From: Pseudodonghicola flavimaris
Lineage (GTDB): Bacteria > Pseudomonadota > Alphaproteobacteria > Rhodobacterales > Rhodobacteraceae
Direction: 5' to 3'
Length of the DNA: 64,000 nucleotides
Assembly: GCF_030164425.1 (NCBI RefSeq)
Contig: NZ_JASNJD010000013.1
Coordinates: 1-64,000 of the forward strand
Position 1 is the first letter of the stretch. The number at the start of each line of letters is the position of its first letter. The notes under the pieces were generated by a model. It was given only the letters and a program-made list of their open reading frames with translations. It was not told the DNA's origin and made no database searches. The position numbers and the translations under genes were made by a program. Of this stretch, positions 1 through 8,156 are shown in pieces.

Positions 1-1
1 C

Positions 2-100
2 TTCGACGCCGACGGCAGCGGCGCCGGCGCCGCCCGCCAGCTCGCCCAACTCGAACCCGGCCTCGCCCTCAGCGCCGACGACTTCCTCGTCGTCCTCTGA
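2..100 (+). CDS. RTX (hemolysin-type calcium-binding) protein, C-terminal end only
   Basis: Only the last 32 codons of a gene that begins before the window. The translation starts FDADGSGAGAARQL and ends LSADDFLVVL. The pattern of an F-D-A-D-G-S-G strand followed by a short Leu/Ala segment and a terminal D-F-L-V-V-L is that of the C-terminal secretion region of RTX proteins exported by type I secretion. The ending resembles those of the two complete RTX proteins in this window (LTAEDVLF and ITATDLLL), which supports the call. The stop codon directly abuts the stop codon of the oppositely oriented LysR gene. Number of repeats and total length cannot be known from here. Confidence 0.7.
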   Translation, partial: FDADGSGAGAARQLAQLEPGLALSADDFLVVL

Positions 101-1018
101 TCAAAACCCCGAGGATGGGCGTTCGCTTTGCTCCGGGTCCAGCGCGAAGAAGGCATTGCTGAGCGGCGTCGCGGTGCTGCGCAGGGCGAAGATATAGTCG
201 GGTCGTTCGCGGCTCATCTCGCGGCAGGGCAACTGGGTCAGCTCGGCCTGCCGGCTGGCGCCCTTGCTCCACATGAAGCCGACGCCGAGATCGTGGCTCA
301 CCGCATCCAGCACGCCGTCGCGGGTGTCCATCACGATGGAGGGGCGCGGGGCGACGCCGGCACGGCGAAAGCCGTCGTCGACCACCCGCTGGGTCGAGCT
401 GCCGGCAGTGCGGAAGATCAGCCGTTCGGCGGCCAGATCGGCGCAGCTGACCATCGGCCGTCCGGCCAGCGGGTGATCGGGATGAACGATGGCGACGACT
501 GACTGGCTCTGGATCCTGCGGCGGCGGAACCGCTCCTGCTCCGGCGGTTCGGGCAGCACGCCGACATCGACGCGGCCCTCGGCCACCGCCTCGACGATCC
601 GGCCCCAGCTGCCCATCTCGATCTTCACCTCGACTCCGGGAAACCGGCTGCGAAAGCCGCGGATCAGCGCCATCCCGGGCAGCGGCTGCCCCAGTCCCAC
701 CCGCAGTTCGCCATGTTCCATGGTGCGGTGGCGGCGCAGGAGCTCGGCGATCTTCAGGCCGTCGTCCTCGATCTCGCGGGCGATGTCATAGATCTGCTGG
801 CAGAGCGGGGTGGGGATCATGTCGTTGGCGCTGCGGCGGAACAGCTCGGCCCCCAGCGCCCGTTCCAGGTCGCGAACCTGCTGGCTGACCGTCGCCTGAG
901 AGACCGCCATGCGCCGCGCGGCCGCCGAGAAACTGCCGGTCTCGGTGACTGCGTTCAGCGCCCTGAGGCGCGAGAAGGTCAGCGCCGCGACCGGATCCTT
1001 CGGGGACAAGCTTTTCAT
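101..1018 (-). CDS. LysR-family transcriptional regulator
   Basis: A 305-residue protein of normal LysR length. Residues about 14-73 form the winged helix-turn-helix, with the typical sequence SFSAAARRMAVSQATVSQQV, and the rest is the periplasmic-binding-protein-like effector domain. The start was placed at MKSLSPKDP because the upstream in-frame extension runs through the divergent promoter and has no LysR homology. The gene diverges from the Ugp-type transporter operon with about 85 bases between starts, the classic arrangement for a LysR activator and its target. It therefore probably controls that operon; the effector is unknown but may be a phosphodiester or glycerol phosphate. Confidence 0.9.
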   Translation of the reverse strand: MKSLSPKDPVAALTFSRLRALNAVTETGSFSAAARRMAVSQATVSQQVRDLERALGAELFRRSANDMIPTPLCQQIYDIAREIEDDGLKIAELLRRHRTMEHGELRVGLGQPLPGMALIRGFRSRFPGVEVKIEMGSWGRIVEAVAEGRVDVGVLPEPPEQERFRRRRIQSQSVVAIVHPDHPLAGRPMVSCADLAAERLIFRTAGSSTQRVVDDGFRRAGVAPRPSIVMDTRDGVLDAVSHDLGVGFMWSKGASRQAELTQLPCREMSRERPDYIFALRSTATPLSNAFFALDPEQSERPSSGF

Positions 1019-1103
1019 GCGCGCATTATAGGCATCCCCTGTAACCGTAACATGACTGTCGCAGAGACTTCCTATGAGGGCCGCAGCAAATGCGAGAGGC
1101 CCC

Positions 1104-2243
1104 ATGGCGACATTAGAGTTGAGAGACATCCGGAAATCCTTCGGCGGCACAGAGGTGCTTCGCGGCGTCAGCCTCGATATCGCCGACGGGGAATTCCTGT
1201 CGCTGGTCGGGCCCTCTGGCTGTGGCAAGTCCACGCTGCTGCGCATCCTCGCGGGGCTGGAAAGCCAGACCTCCGGTTCGGTCCATATCGGTCCGGACTG
1301 TGTCGATGGCCAGCGGGCGGCGGATCGGGATCTGTCGATGGTGTTCCAGAGCTATGCGCTCTATCCGCATCTGACGGTGGCGGAGAATATCGCGGTGCCC
1401 CTGACCATGCGCCGGCTGCGCGCGCGCGACCGGCTGCCGCTGGTGGGGCCGCTGATGCCGGGGGCCGGCGCGCGGCGTGCCGATATCGCCTGCACGGTGC
1501 GCGAGGCGGCGGAGACGCTGGGCATCGCGCATCTGCTGGGGCGCAAGCCGGGGCAGCTGTCGGGCGGTCAGCGACAGCGGGTTGCGCTGGGGCGGGCGTT
1601 GGTGCGCGATCCGGCGGCCTTCCTGCTGGACGAGCCGCTGTCGAACCTCGACGCCAAGATGCGGGTGCATATGCGGGCCGAGATCGCCCAGTTGAACCGC
1701 CGGCTCGGCGCCACTTTCGTCTATGTCACCCACGACCAGGCAGAGGCGATGACCATGTCGGACCGCATCGCGGTGATGACTGACGGGGAGTTGCTGCAGG
1801 TCGGCACGCCGGACAGTCTCTATGACGATCCGGCCGATATCCGGGTGGCGCGCTTCATCGGTTCGCCGGCGATCAACCTGCTGCCGGTGGAGACGGGGAG
1901 CGGCGGGGCGATCCTCCTGGCCGGGCGCGACAGCGGGCTGCGGTCGGGGCCGCTGCCGGTGGCCCATATCGGCATCCGTCCCGAGGCGCTGATCCCCTGC
2001 GACGGGCCGGGGCTGATCGCCGGGCGGGTGACGATGATCGAAAACCTCGGCTCGGACCTCTTCGTGCAGCTGCGGGCCGAGGGGCTGGCCGAGACGGTCA
2101 CGCTGCGGTTGCCCTCCGAGGCGCGCGGCAAGGTCGCCCCCGGCGATCTGATGCATCTGCGGGCGCGGCCAGGGCGGGCGCGCGGTTTCGACAGCATGGG
2201 GCAGGCGGCGCCGCTGCGCGCGGAGGTGACCACCGATGCGTGA
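1104..2243 (+). CDS. ugpC: ABC transporter ATP-binding protein, UgpC/MsmK type
   Basis: ATPase of a carbohydrate-class importer, 379 residues. Visible are Walker A (GPSGCGKST, residues 36-44), the signature [15 protein letters not shown] (about residue 152), Walker B with [13 protein letters not shown], the H-loop VTHDQAEAM, and a C-terminal TOBE-like regulatory region. Between the Q-loop and the signature there is an insertion of roughly 20 residues rich in Arg, Gly and Pro (around [16 protein letters not shown]) that the family usually lacks. The start MATLELRD follows a GAGAGG ribosome site; an upstream ATG at 1074 adds only an unconserved leader. It is first in the operon and overlaps the next gene by 8 bases. 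The substrate class (glycerol-3-phosphate or glycerophosphodiester) is inferred from the downstream hydrolases. Confidence 0.9.
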   Translation: MATLELRDIRKSFGGTEVLRGVSLDIADGEFLSLVGPSGCGKSTLLRILAGLESQTSGSVHIGPDCVDGQRAADRDLSMVFQSYALYPHLTVAENIAVPLTMRRLRARDRLPLVGPLMPGAGARRADIACTVREAAETLGIAHLLGRKPGQLSGGQRQRVALGRALVRDPAAFLLDEPLSNLDAKMRVHMRAEIAQLNRRLGATFVYVTHDQAEAMTMSDRIAVMTDGELLQVGTPDSLYDDPADIRVARFIGSPAINLLPVETGSGGAILLAGRDSGLRSGPLPVAHIGIRPEALIPCDGPGLIAGRVTMIENLGSDLFVQLRAEGLAETVTLRLPSEARGKVAPGDLMHLRARPGRARGFDSMGQAAPLRAEVTTDA

Positions 2244-3228
2244 CGCGTCCACCTGCCAGCCCGCTGCCATCGCCGGGCCTTCGATCTCTCCCCCCGCCAG
2301 TGCCCGGCCCGAGCGTCGGCAGGCCCGAGCCGGGGCCGTGCTGATCGCGCCGGCGCTCGTGCTGATGCTGCTGATCCTGATCCTGCCGGTGATCGTCGCC
2401 GCGGTGCTCTCCTTCACCGATTACACGCTGGGGCGTTCCGGTCTCGGCTGGGTGGGGCTGGAGAATTACGCCGATATCTTCACCCGGTCGAGCTACCGCA
2501 AGATGATCGCGGCGACGGTGCTCTATGTCGCGGTCACGGTGCCGGTCTCAGTCGGGCTCGGCCTCGGGGCGGCGCTGCTGATCCGGGCGGTGCGGGTGGG
2601 CGCCGATCTCTATCGCACCGTCTATTTCCTGCCGGTGATGGCCTCGCTCCTGGCGATGGCGATCGTCTGGGAATTCGCGCTGCACCCCTCGCTCGGGCTG
2701 GTCAACCGCACGCTGGAGCAGGGCTGCGGCACCGGGCTTGAGCTCTGGCCCTGGTATGCGCGCGGCTGCGCCGAGGGCTTTCCCCTGTGGCTGTCGGATC
2801 GAGATTACGCGCTGTGGACTCTGGCCTTCATCGGCATCTGGCAGAGCTTCGGGTTCAACATGGTGCTCTATCTCGCCGGGCTGACCTCGGTGCCGCGCGA
2901 TCTCTATGCCGCCGCCGAGATGGACGGGGTGAGAAGCGGCTGGGCGCGGTTTCGCCTGATCACCTGGCCGATGCTGGGGCCGACCACGGTCTTCGTGGTG
3001 ACGATCTCCACCATCCGGTCCTTCCAGGTCTTCGACACGGTGGAGGCGCTGACCCACGGCGGCCCGGCCAAGTCCACCTATGTGATGATCTACGCGATTT
3101 ATGAAAAGGGCATCGCCCAGAACCTCGTCGGCATGGGGGCGGCCATCACGGTGCTGTTCCTGGGCTTCGTGATGGCGATCAGCGTCGCGCAGCGCCGCTT
3201 CGTCGAACGCAAGGTACATTACGCATGA
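2236..3228 (+). CDS. ugpA: ABC transporter permease, UgpA/MalF type
   Basis: Inner-membrane permease of 330 residues. A polar N-terminal tail of about 35 residues precedes a first membrane helix ([17 protein letters not shown]). The cytoplasmic EAA loop is clear in [21 protein letters not shown] periplasmic loop after the third helix carries two cysteines (EQGCGTG and ARGCAEG) that could form a disulfide. It overlaps the ATPase gene by 8 bases and the second permease gene by 4 bases, so the three are translationally coupled. The family assignment is firm; the substrate is inferred from context. Confidence 0.9.
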   Translation: MRDASTCQPAAIAGPSISPPASARPERRQARAGAVLIAPALVLMLLILILPVIVAAVLSFTDYTLGRSGLGWVGLENYADIFTRSSYRKMIAATVLYVAVTVPVSVGLGLGAALLIRAVRVGADLYRTVYFLPVMASLLAMAIVWEFALHPSLGLVNRTLEQGCGTGLELWPWYARGCAEGFPLWLSDRDYALWTLAFIGIWQSFGFNMVLYLAGLTSVPRDLYAAAEMDGVRSGWARFRLITWPMLGPTTVFVVTISTIRSFQVFDTVEALTHGGPAKSTYVMIYAIYEKGIAQNLVGMGAAITVLFLGFVMAISVAQRRFVERKVHYA

Positions 3229-4118
3229 CCCATCGTTTCTCCGCCCGCCAGAGCCTGATCCACGCCGTGCTGATCCTGGGCGCCGTGGTGGTGCTGCTGC
3301 CCTTCTACGTCATGGTGGCCACCGCGCTGAAATCCCCGGTCGAGATCACCTCCGGCACTGGCGGCCTGTTCGGCGCCCAGGCCCCCATGGTCAGCCCCGA
3401 TTGCCTGCTGCAGGGCGGCACCGAGGCCGGCTGCCTGACCCGGCCGGTGATCGACAATTTCCGCCAGGCCTTCACCAAGGCGCCGCTGTGGCGCTATATG
3501 CTGAACGGGGTGATCGTGACCGCCGCGATCTTCGCGTTGCAGACGCTGATCGCGGTGCCGGCCGCCTATGCGCTGGCCAAGCTGAGGTTCTGGGGCCGCG
3601 ATGCCGCCTTTGCGCTGGTGCTGTTCTGCCTGCTGATCCCGGTGCATGCCATCGCGCTGCCACTCTATCTGATGCTGGCGCAACTGGGGCTGACCAACAG
3701 CTATGCGGCGCTGATCCTGCCCTGGATCGTCTCGGCCTTCGGCATCTTCCTGATGCGGCAGTTCTTCATGACCGTGCCCGACGACCTGATAGATGCCGCC
3801 CGGATGGACGGCATGGGGGAATTCGCCATCATCTGGCGTGTCATGCTGCCCACTGCCATTCCGGCGCTGCTGGCCTTCGCCATCTTCTCGGTGGTGGCGC
3901 ATTGGAACGATTACTTCTGGCCGCGGATCGTCATCACCGGCGATCGCAGCCTGTTCACCCCGCCACTGGGCCTGCGCGAGTTCAAGGGCGATCTCGACGG
4001 CACCTTCTACGGCCCGATGATGGCCACGGCGCTGGTCATCGTCACCCCGCTGGTCGCCGCCTTCCTGCTGGCGCAGCGCCGCTTCATCGACGGCATCACC
4101 CTGACCGGCATGAAGTGA
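3225..4118 (+). CDS. ugpE: ABC transporter permease, UgpE/MalG type
   Basis: Second permease of the importer, 297 residues with about six membrane segments. The EAA loop reads DAARMDGMGEFAIIWRVMLP near the C-terminal third, followed by a helix and the MalG-type ending in which a short tail (GITLTGMK) closes the protein. A periplasmic insertion after helix 1 contains two cysteines (PDCLLQGG and EAGCLT). The start ATG overlaps the stop of the preceding permease (ATGA). It is followed by a 47-base gap with a ribosome site before the binding-protein gene. Confidence 0.9.
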   Translation: MTHRFSARQSLIHAVLILGAVVVLLPFYVMVATALKSPVEITSGTGGLFGAQAPMVSPDCLLQGGTEAGCLTRPVIDNFRQAFTKAPLWRYMLNGVIVTAAIFALQTLIAVPAAYALAKLRFWGRDAAFALVLFCLLIPVHAIALPLYLMLAQLGLTNSYAALILPWIVSAFGIFLMRQFFMTVPDDLIDAARMDGMGEFAIIWRVMLPTAIPALLAFAIFSVVAHWNDYFWPRIVITGDRSLFTPPLGLREFKGDLDGTFYGPMMATALVIVTPLVAAFLLAQRRFIDGITLTGMK

Positions 4119-4165
4119 TCCCTCTTCCTTTCCCTCTCCTCCTGACCTGACAAGGATCAACTCCC

Positions 4166-5404
4166 ATGAAACACCTGTTGTCCGCGGCCGCCGCCGCGAC
4201 CCTGCTGGCGCCTGCCGCCCATGCGGTCGAGATCGAGGTGGCCTATGCCTATTCCTCACTGTTCGATCCCACCTTCGCCCGGATCATGCAGGCCTTCGAG
4301 ACTGCCCACCCGGAGATCGAGGTGCGCTTCCGTGCCACCTATGAGAATTACGAGGACGCCACCAACACCATCCTGCGCGAAGCCGTCGCCGGCACCGTGC
4401 CGGATGTGTCCTTCCAGGCGCTGAACCGTCAGCGGATCCTGGTGGATCGCGGTATCGCCCAGCCGCTGGATCCGTTCATCGCTGAAGAAACGGGGTTCGA
4501 GACCGAAGGCTATCACCAGGCGATGCTGGATCTGTCGCGCTTCGACGGCCACATCTACGGGCTGCCGTTCTCGGTCTCCACCCCGATCGGCTTTTACAAC
4601 ATGGACATGCTGCGCGCGGCCGGCATCGACGAGGTGCCCGCCACCTGGCCCGAGGTGATCGCTGCCTGCAAGGCGGTCAAGGCCGCCGGGCACGAGGCGA
4701 TCTACTGGCATTGGGACATCTCCGGCAACTGGATGCTGCAGACCGAGATGTGGAGCCAGGGTGTGCCGACGATCAAGGACGGCAAGCTGAACATGGACAC
4801 CCCCGAAGGGCTGCGGGCGCTGGAGACCGCGCAGGCGATCTTCCGCGACTGCGAGATGAAGAACACCGGCGGTGGCGATGCCTCCAAGGCCTTCGCGGCG
4901 GGGGAGCTGGGCATGTTCTTCAGCTCCACCGCCTATGTCAGCTTCGTCGACCGCTCCAAGCTGGGCGACTGGGAGTTCGTGACCGCGCCCTATCCGGGGC
5001 AGGACGGCGCACCCAAGGCGCTGCCGGCGGGCGGCAATGCGGCGATGATGACCAGTGCCTCGGACGATCCGGAGGTGCGCGCGGCGGCCTGGGAGTTCAT
5101 CAAGTTCACCACCTCGGGCGAGGGCGCGGCCGCGGTGGCGCTGACCACCGGCTATGTGCCGCCGAACCAGAAGGCGAACGACCTGCTGATGGCGGATTTC
5201 TATGCCAAGAACCCCAACAAGATGACCGCCGTGGCGCAGTTGCCGCTGCTGTCCGAGTGGTTCGCCTATCCCGGTGACAACGGGCTGGCGGTGACCCAGG
5301 TGATCCACGACGGGCTGGAGGCGATCCTCGTCGGCGATGCCACCGATATGGAAGAGCTGCGCGACGAGATGGTCGAGGAGGTCAACGCGCTGCTGCCGCG
5401 CTGA
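4166..5404 (+). CDS. ugpB: Extracellular solute-binding protein, UgpB-like
   Basis: Periplasmic binding protein of 412 residues, family 1 (sugar and glycerol-phosphate binding). The signal peptide MKHLLSAAAAATLLAPAAHA has a standard Ala-x-Ala cleavage site, giving a mature start at VEIEVAYAY. The mature part has the expected SBP_bac_1 layout, with the PDVSFQALNRQR region, the LPFSVSTPIGFYN strand, and the hinge region ending in PPNQKA. It is the last transporter gene and is followed at once by a strong hairpin with a T run, so its transcript end may be set there. No lipobox is present, so it should be a soluble periplasmic protein. Confidence 0.9.
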   Translation: MKHLLSAAAAATLLAPAAHAVEIEVAYAYSSLFDPTFARIMQAFETAHPEIEVRFRATYENYEDATNTILREAVAGTVPDVSFQALNRQRILVDRGIAQPLDPFIAEETGFETEGYHQAMLDLSRFDGHIYGLPFSVSTPIGFYNMDMLRAAGIDEVPATWPEVIAACKAVKAAGHEAIYWHWDISGNWMLQTEMWSQGVPTIKDGKLNMDTPEGLRALETAQAIFRDCEMKNTGGGDASKAFAAGELGMFFSSTAYVSFVDRSKLGDWEFVTAPYPGQDGAPKALPAGGNAAMMTSASDDPEVRAAAWEFIKFTTSGEGAAAVALTTGYVPPNQKANDLLMADFYAKNPNKMTAVAQLPLLSEWFAYPGDNGLAVTQVIHDGLEAILVGDATDMEELRDEMVEEVNALLPR

Positions 5405-5422
5405 TCCCCGATCTGACACCGG

Positions 5423-5453
5423 CGCGGCGGCGAATTGGCCGCCGCGTCTTTTT
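5423..5453 (+). terminator. Intrinsic terminator or attenuator after ugpB
   Basis: Perfect 9-base stem (CGCGGCGGC at 5423-5431, GCCGCCGCG at 5438-5446) with loop GAATTG, followed by TCTTTTT. It lies between the binding-protein gene and the phosphodiesterase gene, which starts only 14 bases further on, so it probably reduces rather than abolishes expression of the two downstream hydrolases. Confidence 0.8.
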
Positions 5454-5466
5454 CAAAGGAAAACAA

Positions 5467-6321
5467 ATGACTGCACCGCTTCGCTTCGCCGTCCTGAGCG
5501 ATCTGCATTTCGTGCCCGAGGGGCAGAGCATCTATGGCTTCGACCCGCGCGCCTGTCTGGCCCGGGCGCTGGCGTTCCTGCGGGAGCTGCCGCAGCTGGA
5601 TTTTCTGCTGATCGCCGGCGATCTGGCCGACCGCGGCGAGCCGGCGGCCTATGACAGCCTGCGTCAGGCGTTGGCCGGGCTGCCGCTGCCGGTGATCTTG
5701 ATGGTGGGCAATCACGACGACCGGCGGGCGTTTCGCGCGGCCTTTCCCGCCGCGCCCCGCGATGCCAACGGCTTCGTCCAGGGGCTGCATGTCTTCGATC
5801 AGGCCAGCCTGATCACCCTCGACACGCTGGAGGATGTACCGGGCGTGCATCATGGTCGGCTCTGCGCCGCGCGGCTGGCCTTTCTGGAAACCGCGCTGCG
5901 CGATGCGCCGGTGGACCGGCCGGTGCTGCTGTTCCAGCATCATCCGCCGATGGCATTGTCGATCCCGCCGATGGATGCGATCCGGCTGCGCGATAGCGCG
6001 GCGGAACTGGCGGTCTTCGACCGCGCCGGCCGGCGCCCCGATTACTTGTTCATGGGCCATGTGCATCGCCCGATCAGCGGACTGTGGCAGGGCATTCCCT
6101 ATCACATCCAGCGGGCGCTGATGCATCAGGTCCACCATGAGTTCGACCGACCCGGCCGCATCATGGGCGCTACAGAGGCGCCCGATCTGGCCTATGTCAC
6201 CGTCGACGGCGGCGATGTGTTGATCCACGACTGTTCCTTCACCTATGCCGGCCCGGTCTTCGATCTGGAATCGCCCGAGGCCGCCGCCGTCGCCAGCCCC
6301 GCCGATCTGGTGCACCACTGA
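5467..6321 (+). CDS. GpdQ-like metallophosphoesterase (putative glycerophosphodiesterase)
   Basis: A 284-residue calcineurin-like phosphoesterase. All metal-site motifs are visible: D12-x-H14 (SDLH), GDLADRG with Asp52, GNHDD with Asn82-His83, QHHPP near residue 159, and GHVHRP near residue 198. The stretch after the first motif (GQSIYGFD) and the late MHQVHH segment resemble the glycerophosphodiesterase GpdQ more than cAMP phosphodiesterase CpdA, from memory of those sequences. The reaction would be hydrolysis of a glycerophosphodiester to sn-glycerol-3-phosphate and an alcohol. There is no signal peptide, so it acts in the cytoplasm after import by the upstream transporter. The ribosome site is AAAGGA. 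Confidence 0.8.
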   Translation: MTAPLRFAVLSDLHFVPEGQSIYGFDPRACLARALAFLRELPQLDFLLIAGDLADRGEPAAYDSLRQALAGLPLPVILMVGNHDDRRAFRAAFPAAPRDANGFVQGLHVFDQASLITLDTLEDVPGVHHGRLCAARLAFLETALRDAPVDRPVLLFQHHPPMALSIPPMDAIRLRDSAAELAVFDRAGRRPDYLFMGHVHRPISGLWQGIPYHIQRALMHQVHHEFDRPGRIMGATEAPDLAYVTVDGGDVLIHDCSFTYAGPVFDLESPEAAAVASPADLVHH

Positions 6322-7088
6322 TGCGGCTCGACGACTACGACGCGATCCTCTGCGATCTCGACGGTTGCCTGATCTCCGGCAATGTGGTGCTGCCGGGGGC
6401 GCGCGCGCTGCTGCGGCGGGCCGGTGTCCGGCTGACTATCCTCAGCAACAATTCCACCGACACCCCCGAGACGCTGAGCGCCCGGCTCGCGGAGATGGGG
6501 CTGGAGGTGCCGCCCGGCCGGATCGTGCTGGCCGGGACCGCCGCTATCGACCATCTCGCGGCGCGCCCCGGTGCCAGGGTCCGGCTGTTCGCCAGCCCGG
6601 CGCTGCGGGTCTATGCCGCAGCCGCCGGTCTGGTGGAGGAGCGCGGCGCGCCGACGCATGTGTTGCTGGCCAAGGATCTCAGCTACGGCTATGCCGAGCT
6701 GCAGGAAACCATCGCCCTGCTGTCGCGCGGTGCGCGCTTGGTGGTGGCGAACCCGGATGTCAGCTATCCTGGACCGGACGGGCTGCCGGTTCCGGAAACC
6801 GGCAGCTGTCTTGCCGCGATCCTCAGCGTGCTGCCGGGGCTGGACCACGATGTGGTGGGCAAGCCCGAACCGGGGCTCTATCGTAGCGCGCTGGCGCGCT
6901 ATCCGGTGGCGACGCGGGTGCTGGCGATCGGCGATAATCCCAGGACCGATGCCGCTGGGGCGAGGCGGCTGGGCCTCGACTTCGCGCTGGTCGGGGCAGA
7001 GGCCGCGCGCTGGCGCAGCGTTGCGGATTTCCTGGCGGCCTCTGATGCTTTGGCCGAGGGCCCGGCCGGGGCCGTTCGGCGCGGATAG
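6321..7088 (+). CDS. HAD-superfamily phosphatase, NagD-like (subclass IIA)
   Basis: A 255-residue hydrolase. HAD motif I is DLDG at residues 12-15, motif II is the Ser of LSNNST near residue 42, motif III is the Lys of VVGKPEPGLY, and motif IV is IGDNPRTDAAGA. The arrangement with a large cap between motifs II and III is that of NagD and phosphoglycolate or p-nitrophenyl phosphatases. The start codon shares its A with the stop of the phosphodiesterase (TGATG), so translation is coupled. In this position it could dephosphorylate the glycerol phosphate released by the preceding enzyme. That substrate is inferred; the family is broad. Confidence 0.8.
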   Translation: MRLDDYDAILCDLDGCLISGNVVLPGARALLRRAGVRLTILSNNSTDTPETLSARLAEMGLEVPPGRIVLAGTAAIDHLAARPGARVRLFASPALRVYAAAAGLVEERGAPTHVLLAKDLSYGYAELQETIALLSRGARLVVANPDVSYPGPDGLPVPETGSCLAAILSVLPGLDHDVVGKPEPGLYRSALARYPVATRVLAIGDNPRTDAAGARRLGLDFALVGAEAARWRSVADFLAASDALAEGPAGAVRRG

Positions 7089-7445
7089 AGCGGGCCGGTA
7101 CTACTTCGGTTGCCGAATGCGTTTCATGATGCGCGAAAACCGAAGGGCGCGGCTGGGGGTGTCCCAAGGTGCAAATATGCATCCTGCCCTGATGCGGACT
7201 ATATCGTTAAGAAGGGTGAGCCTCGGCGTAAATCTCCATGGGCCTGAATGCCGTTCGGGAAACCCAGGAGCTCGCATTTTAATGGCGCCGTGGTGAAATA
7301 AGCCTCGGGCCGATCCATCTGGGCGCCGGTTCGGAATGGCCGAAATGCTCTGGCCAGGTCAATAATCGCGGATGAGATCCAGGAACGCATTTCGACAGGA
7401 ATTCCCGGCCACATGCGGGGCCGGGAAAAGGTGACTTGACGTTAT
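7089..7445. other. Intergenic stretch of about 357 bases, no convincing gene
   Basis: Base composition is visibly less GC-rich than the flanking operons. A minus-strand open frame of 71 codons (7199-7414) exists but has no recognisable domain, no clear ribosome site and atypical codon use, so it is not called as a gene. The right end holds a hairpin that may terminate the lipoprotein gene. Confidence 0.5.
7402..7427 (-). terminator. Candidate terminator hairpin of the lipoprotein gene
   Basis: Perfect 9-base stem (TTCCCGGCC at 7402-7410 and GGCCGGGAA at 7419-7427) with an 8-base loop, 18 bases past the stop codon of the minus-strand lipoprotein gene. There is no proper T run after the stem, so it may act with Rho or only stabilise the transcript end. 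Confidence 0.4.
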
Positions 7446-7796
7446 TTAGCTCCAATCGACCGGAGCCGGGGTCATCCCACAGGTTTCCATTCTTGCGCTG
7501 AGCGCGAGGAGCTTTCCCTTGGTCGTGGAGATTTCCCCTTCCAGATCGTCGCCGGACAGGCTCGACACCGGAATGCCCAGCAGGAACACGCCAACGGCGT
7601 CGCCGGCCACAGCTTGTTTCTGTGCCTTGACGAGCGGGGGGGCCTTGGCGGCTTCTGCATTATAGAGTTGCCGGGCTTTGGAGCAAGAGACAGTGCTATA
7701 AGCATCTCCCATCGAAACTGGCGTAATGGCGGCGGGCTGTTGCGCACATCCAGCGATGAAAGTCCCAATGGCGAGGATCGCAAAATACTTCTTCAT
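7446..7796 (-). CDS. Small putative lipoprotein
   Basis: A 116-residue protein with a lipoprotein signal peptide: basic MKKYF, hydrophobic core, and lipobox FIAGC with the modified cysteine at residue 17. The mature part has two further cysteines (TVSCSKAR and METCGM) and no recognised domain; its middle (VGVFLLGIPVSSL followed by DDLEGEISTTKGKLLAL) has a mild resemblance to small lipoproteins of phage or exclusion type, which is not enough for a function. A good ribosome site (GAGGGA) precedes the ATG. It stands alone in a lower-GC region between two catabolic operons, which suggests acquisition separately from its neighbours. Confidence 0.7.
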   Translation of the reverse strand: MKKYFAILAIGTFIAGCAQQPAAITPVSMGDAYSTVSCSKARQLYNAEAAKAPPLVKAQKQAVAGDAVGVFLLGIPVSSLSGDDLEGEISTTKGKLLALSARMETCGMTPAPVDWS

Positions 7797-8156
7797 CTTT
7801 CCCTCGTTTATTGGAGTGATAATTTCTTAATCGCTCCATGTTCCTGAGGGAGCATATAGAGATGCTCTTCTGAGAATATTCAGTCGATAAAAATCAGATC
7901 ACCCCTTGGGGTATCGAATGTACGGATATTTTAGACCCGATGCGCCGTTCGGTGTGATGACTTTGCAACGCTGGACAGGTTCTGAAAGGATCGAGAGCGG
8001 AGCCGGATTGCTGAAGGTGAACGTTTTATGACGCGTTGAAAGCGCGGTATTGCTGATTGAGCCACCTTTTCAGGAAAAAGGCGAAGGGCTTCCTGAGGCT
8101 GGAGGCGTACCGGACCCGTTTTTGAACTGAGGGGGGAGGCCGAGCCCACCCACCTC
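7797..8156. other. Intergenic stretch of about 360 bases, no gene seen
   Basis: AT-richer than the surroundings, particularly 7800-7930. It carries the lipoprotein promoter region, a short palindrome ACCCCTTGGGGT (7901-7912) and several overlapping short open frames with no recognisable product. It may hold the eroded remains of a former gene or mobile element, but no transposase motif or terminal repeat could be identified. Confidence 0.4.

Noticed and set aside
7199-7414. Small minus-strand frame of 71 codons.
   Set aside because: No domain, no ribosome site and odd composition; cannot be told from chance.
7902-8149. Suspected transposase fragment.
   Set aside because: Short frames here show no transposase motif and no terminal inverted repeats were found.
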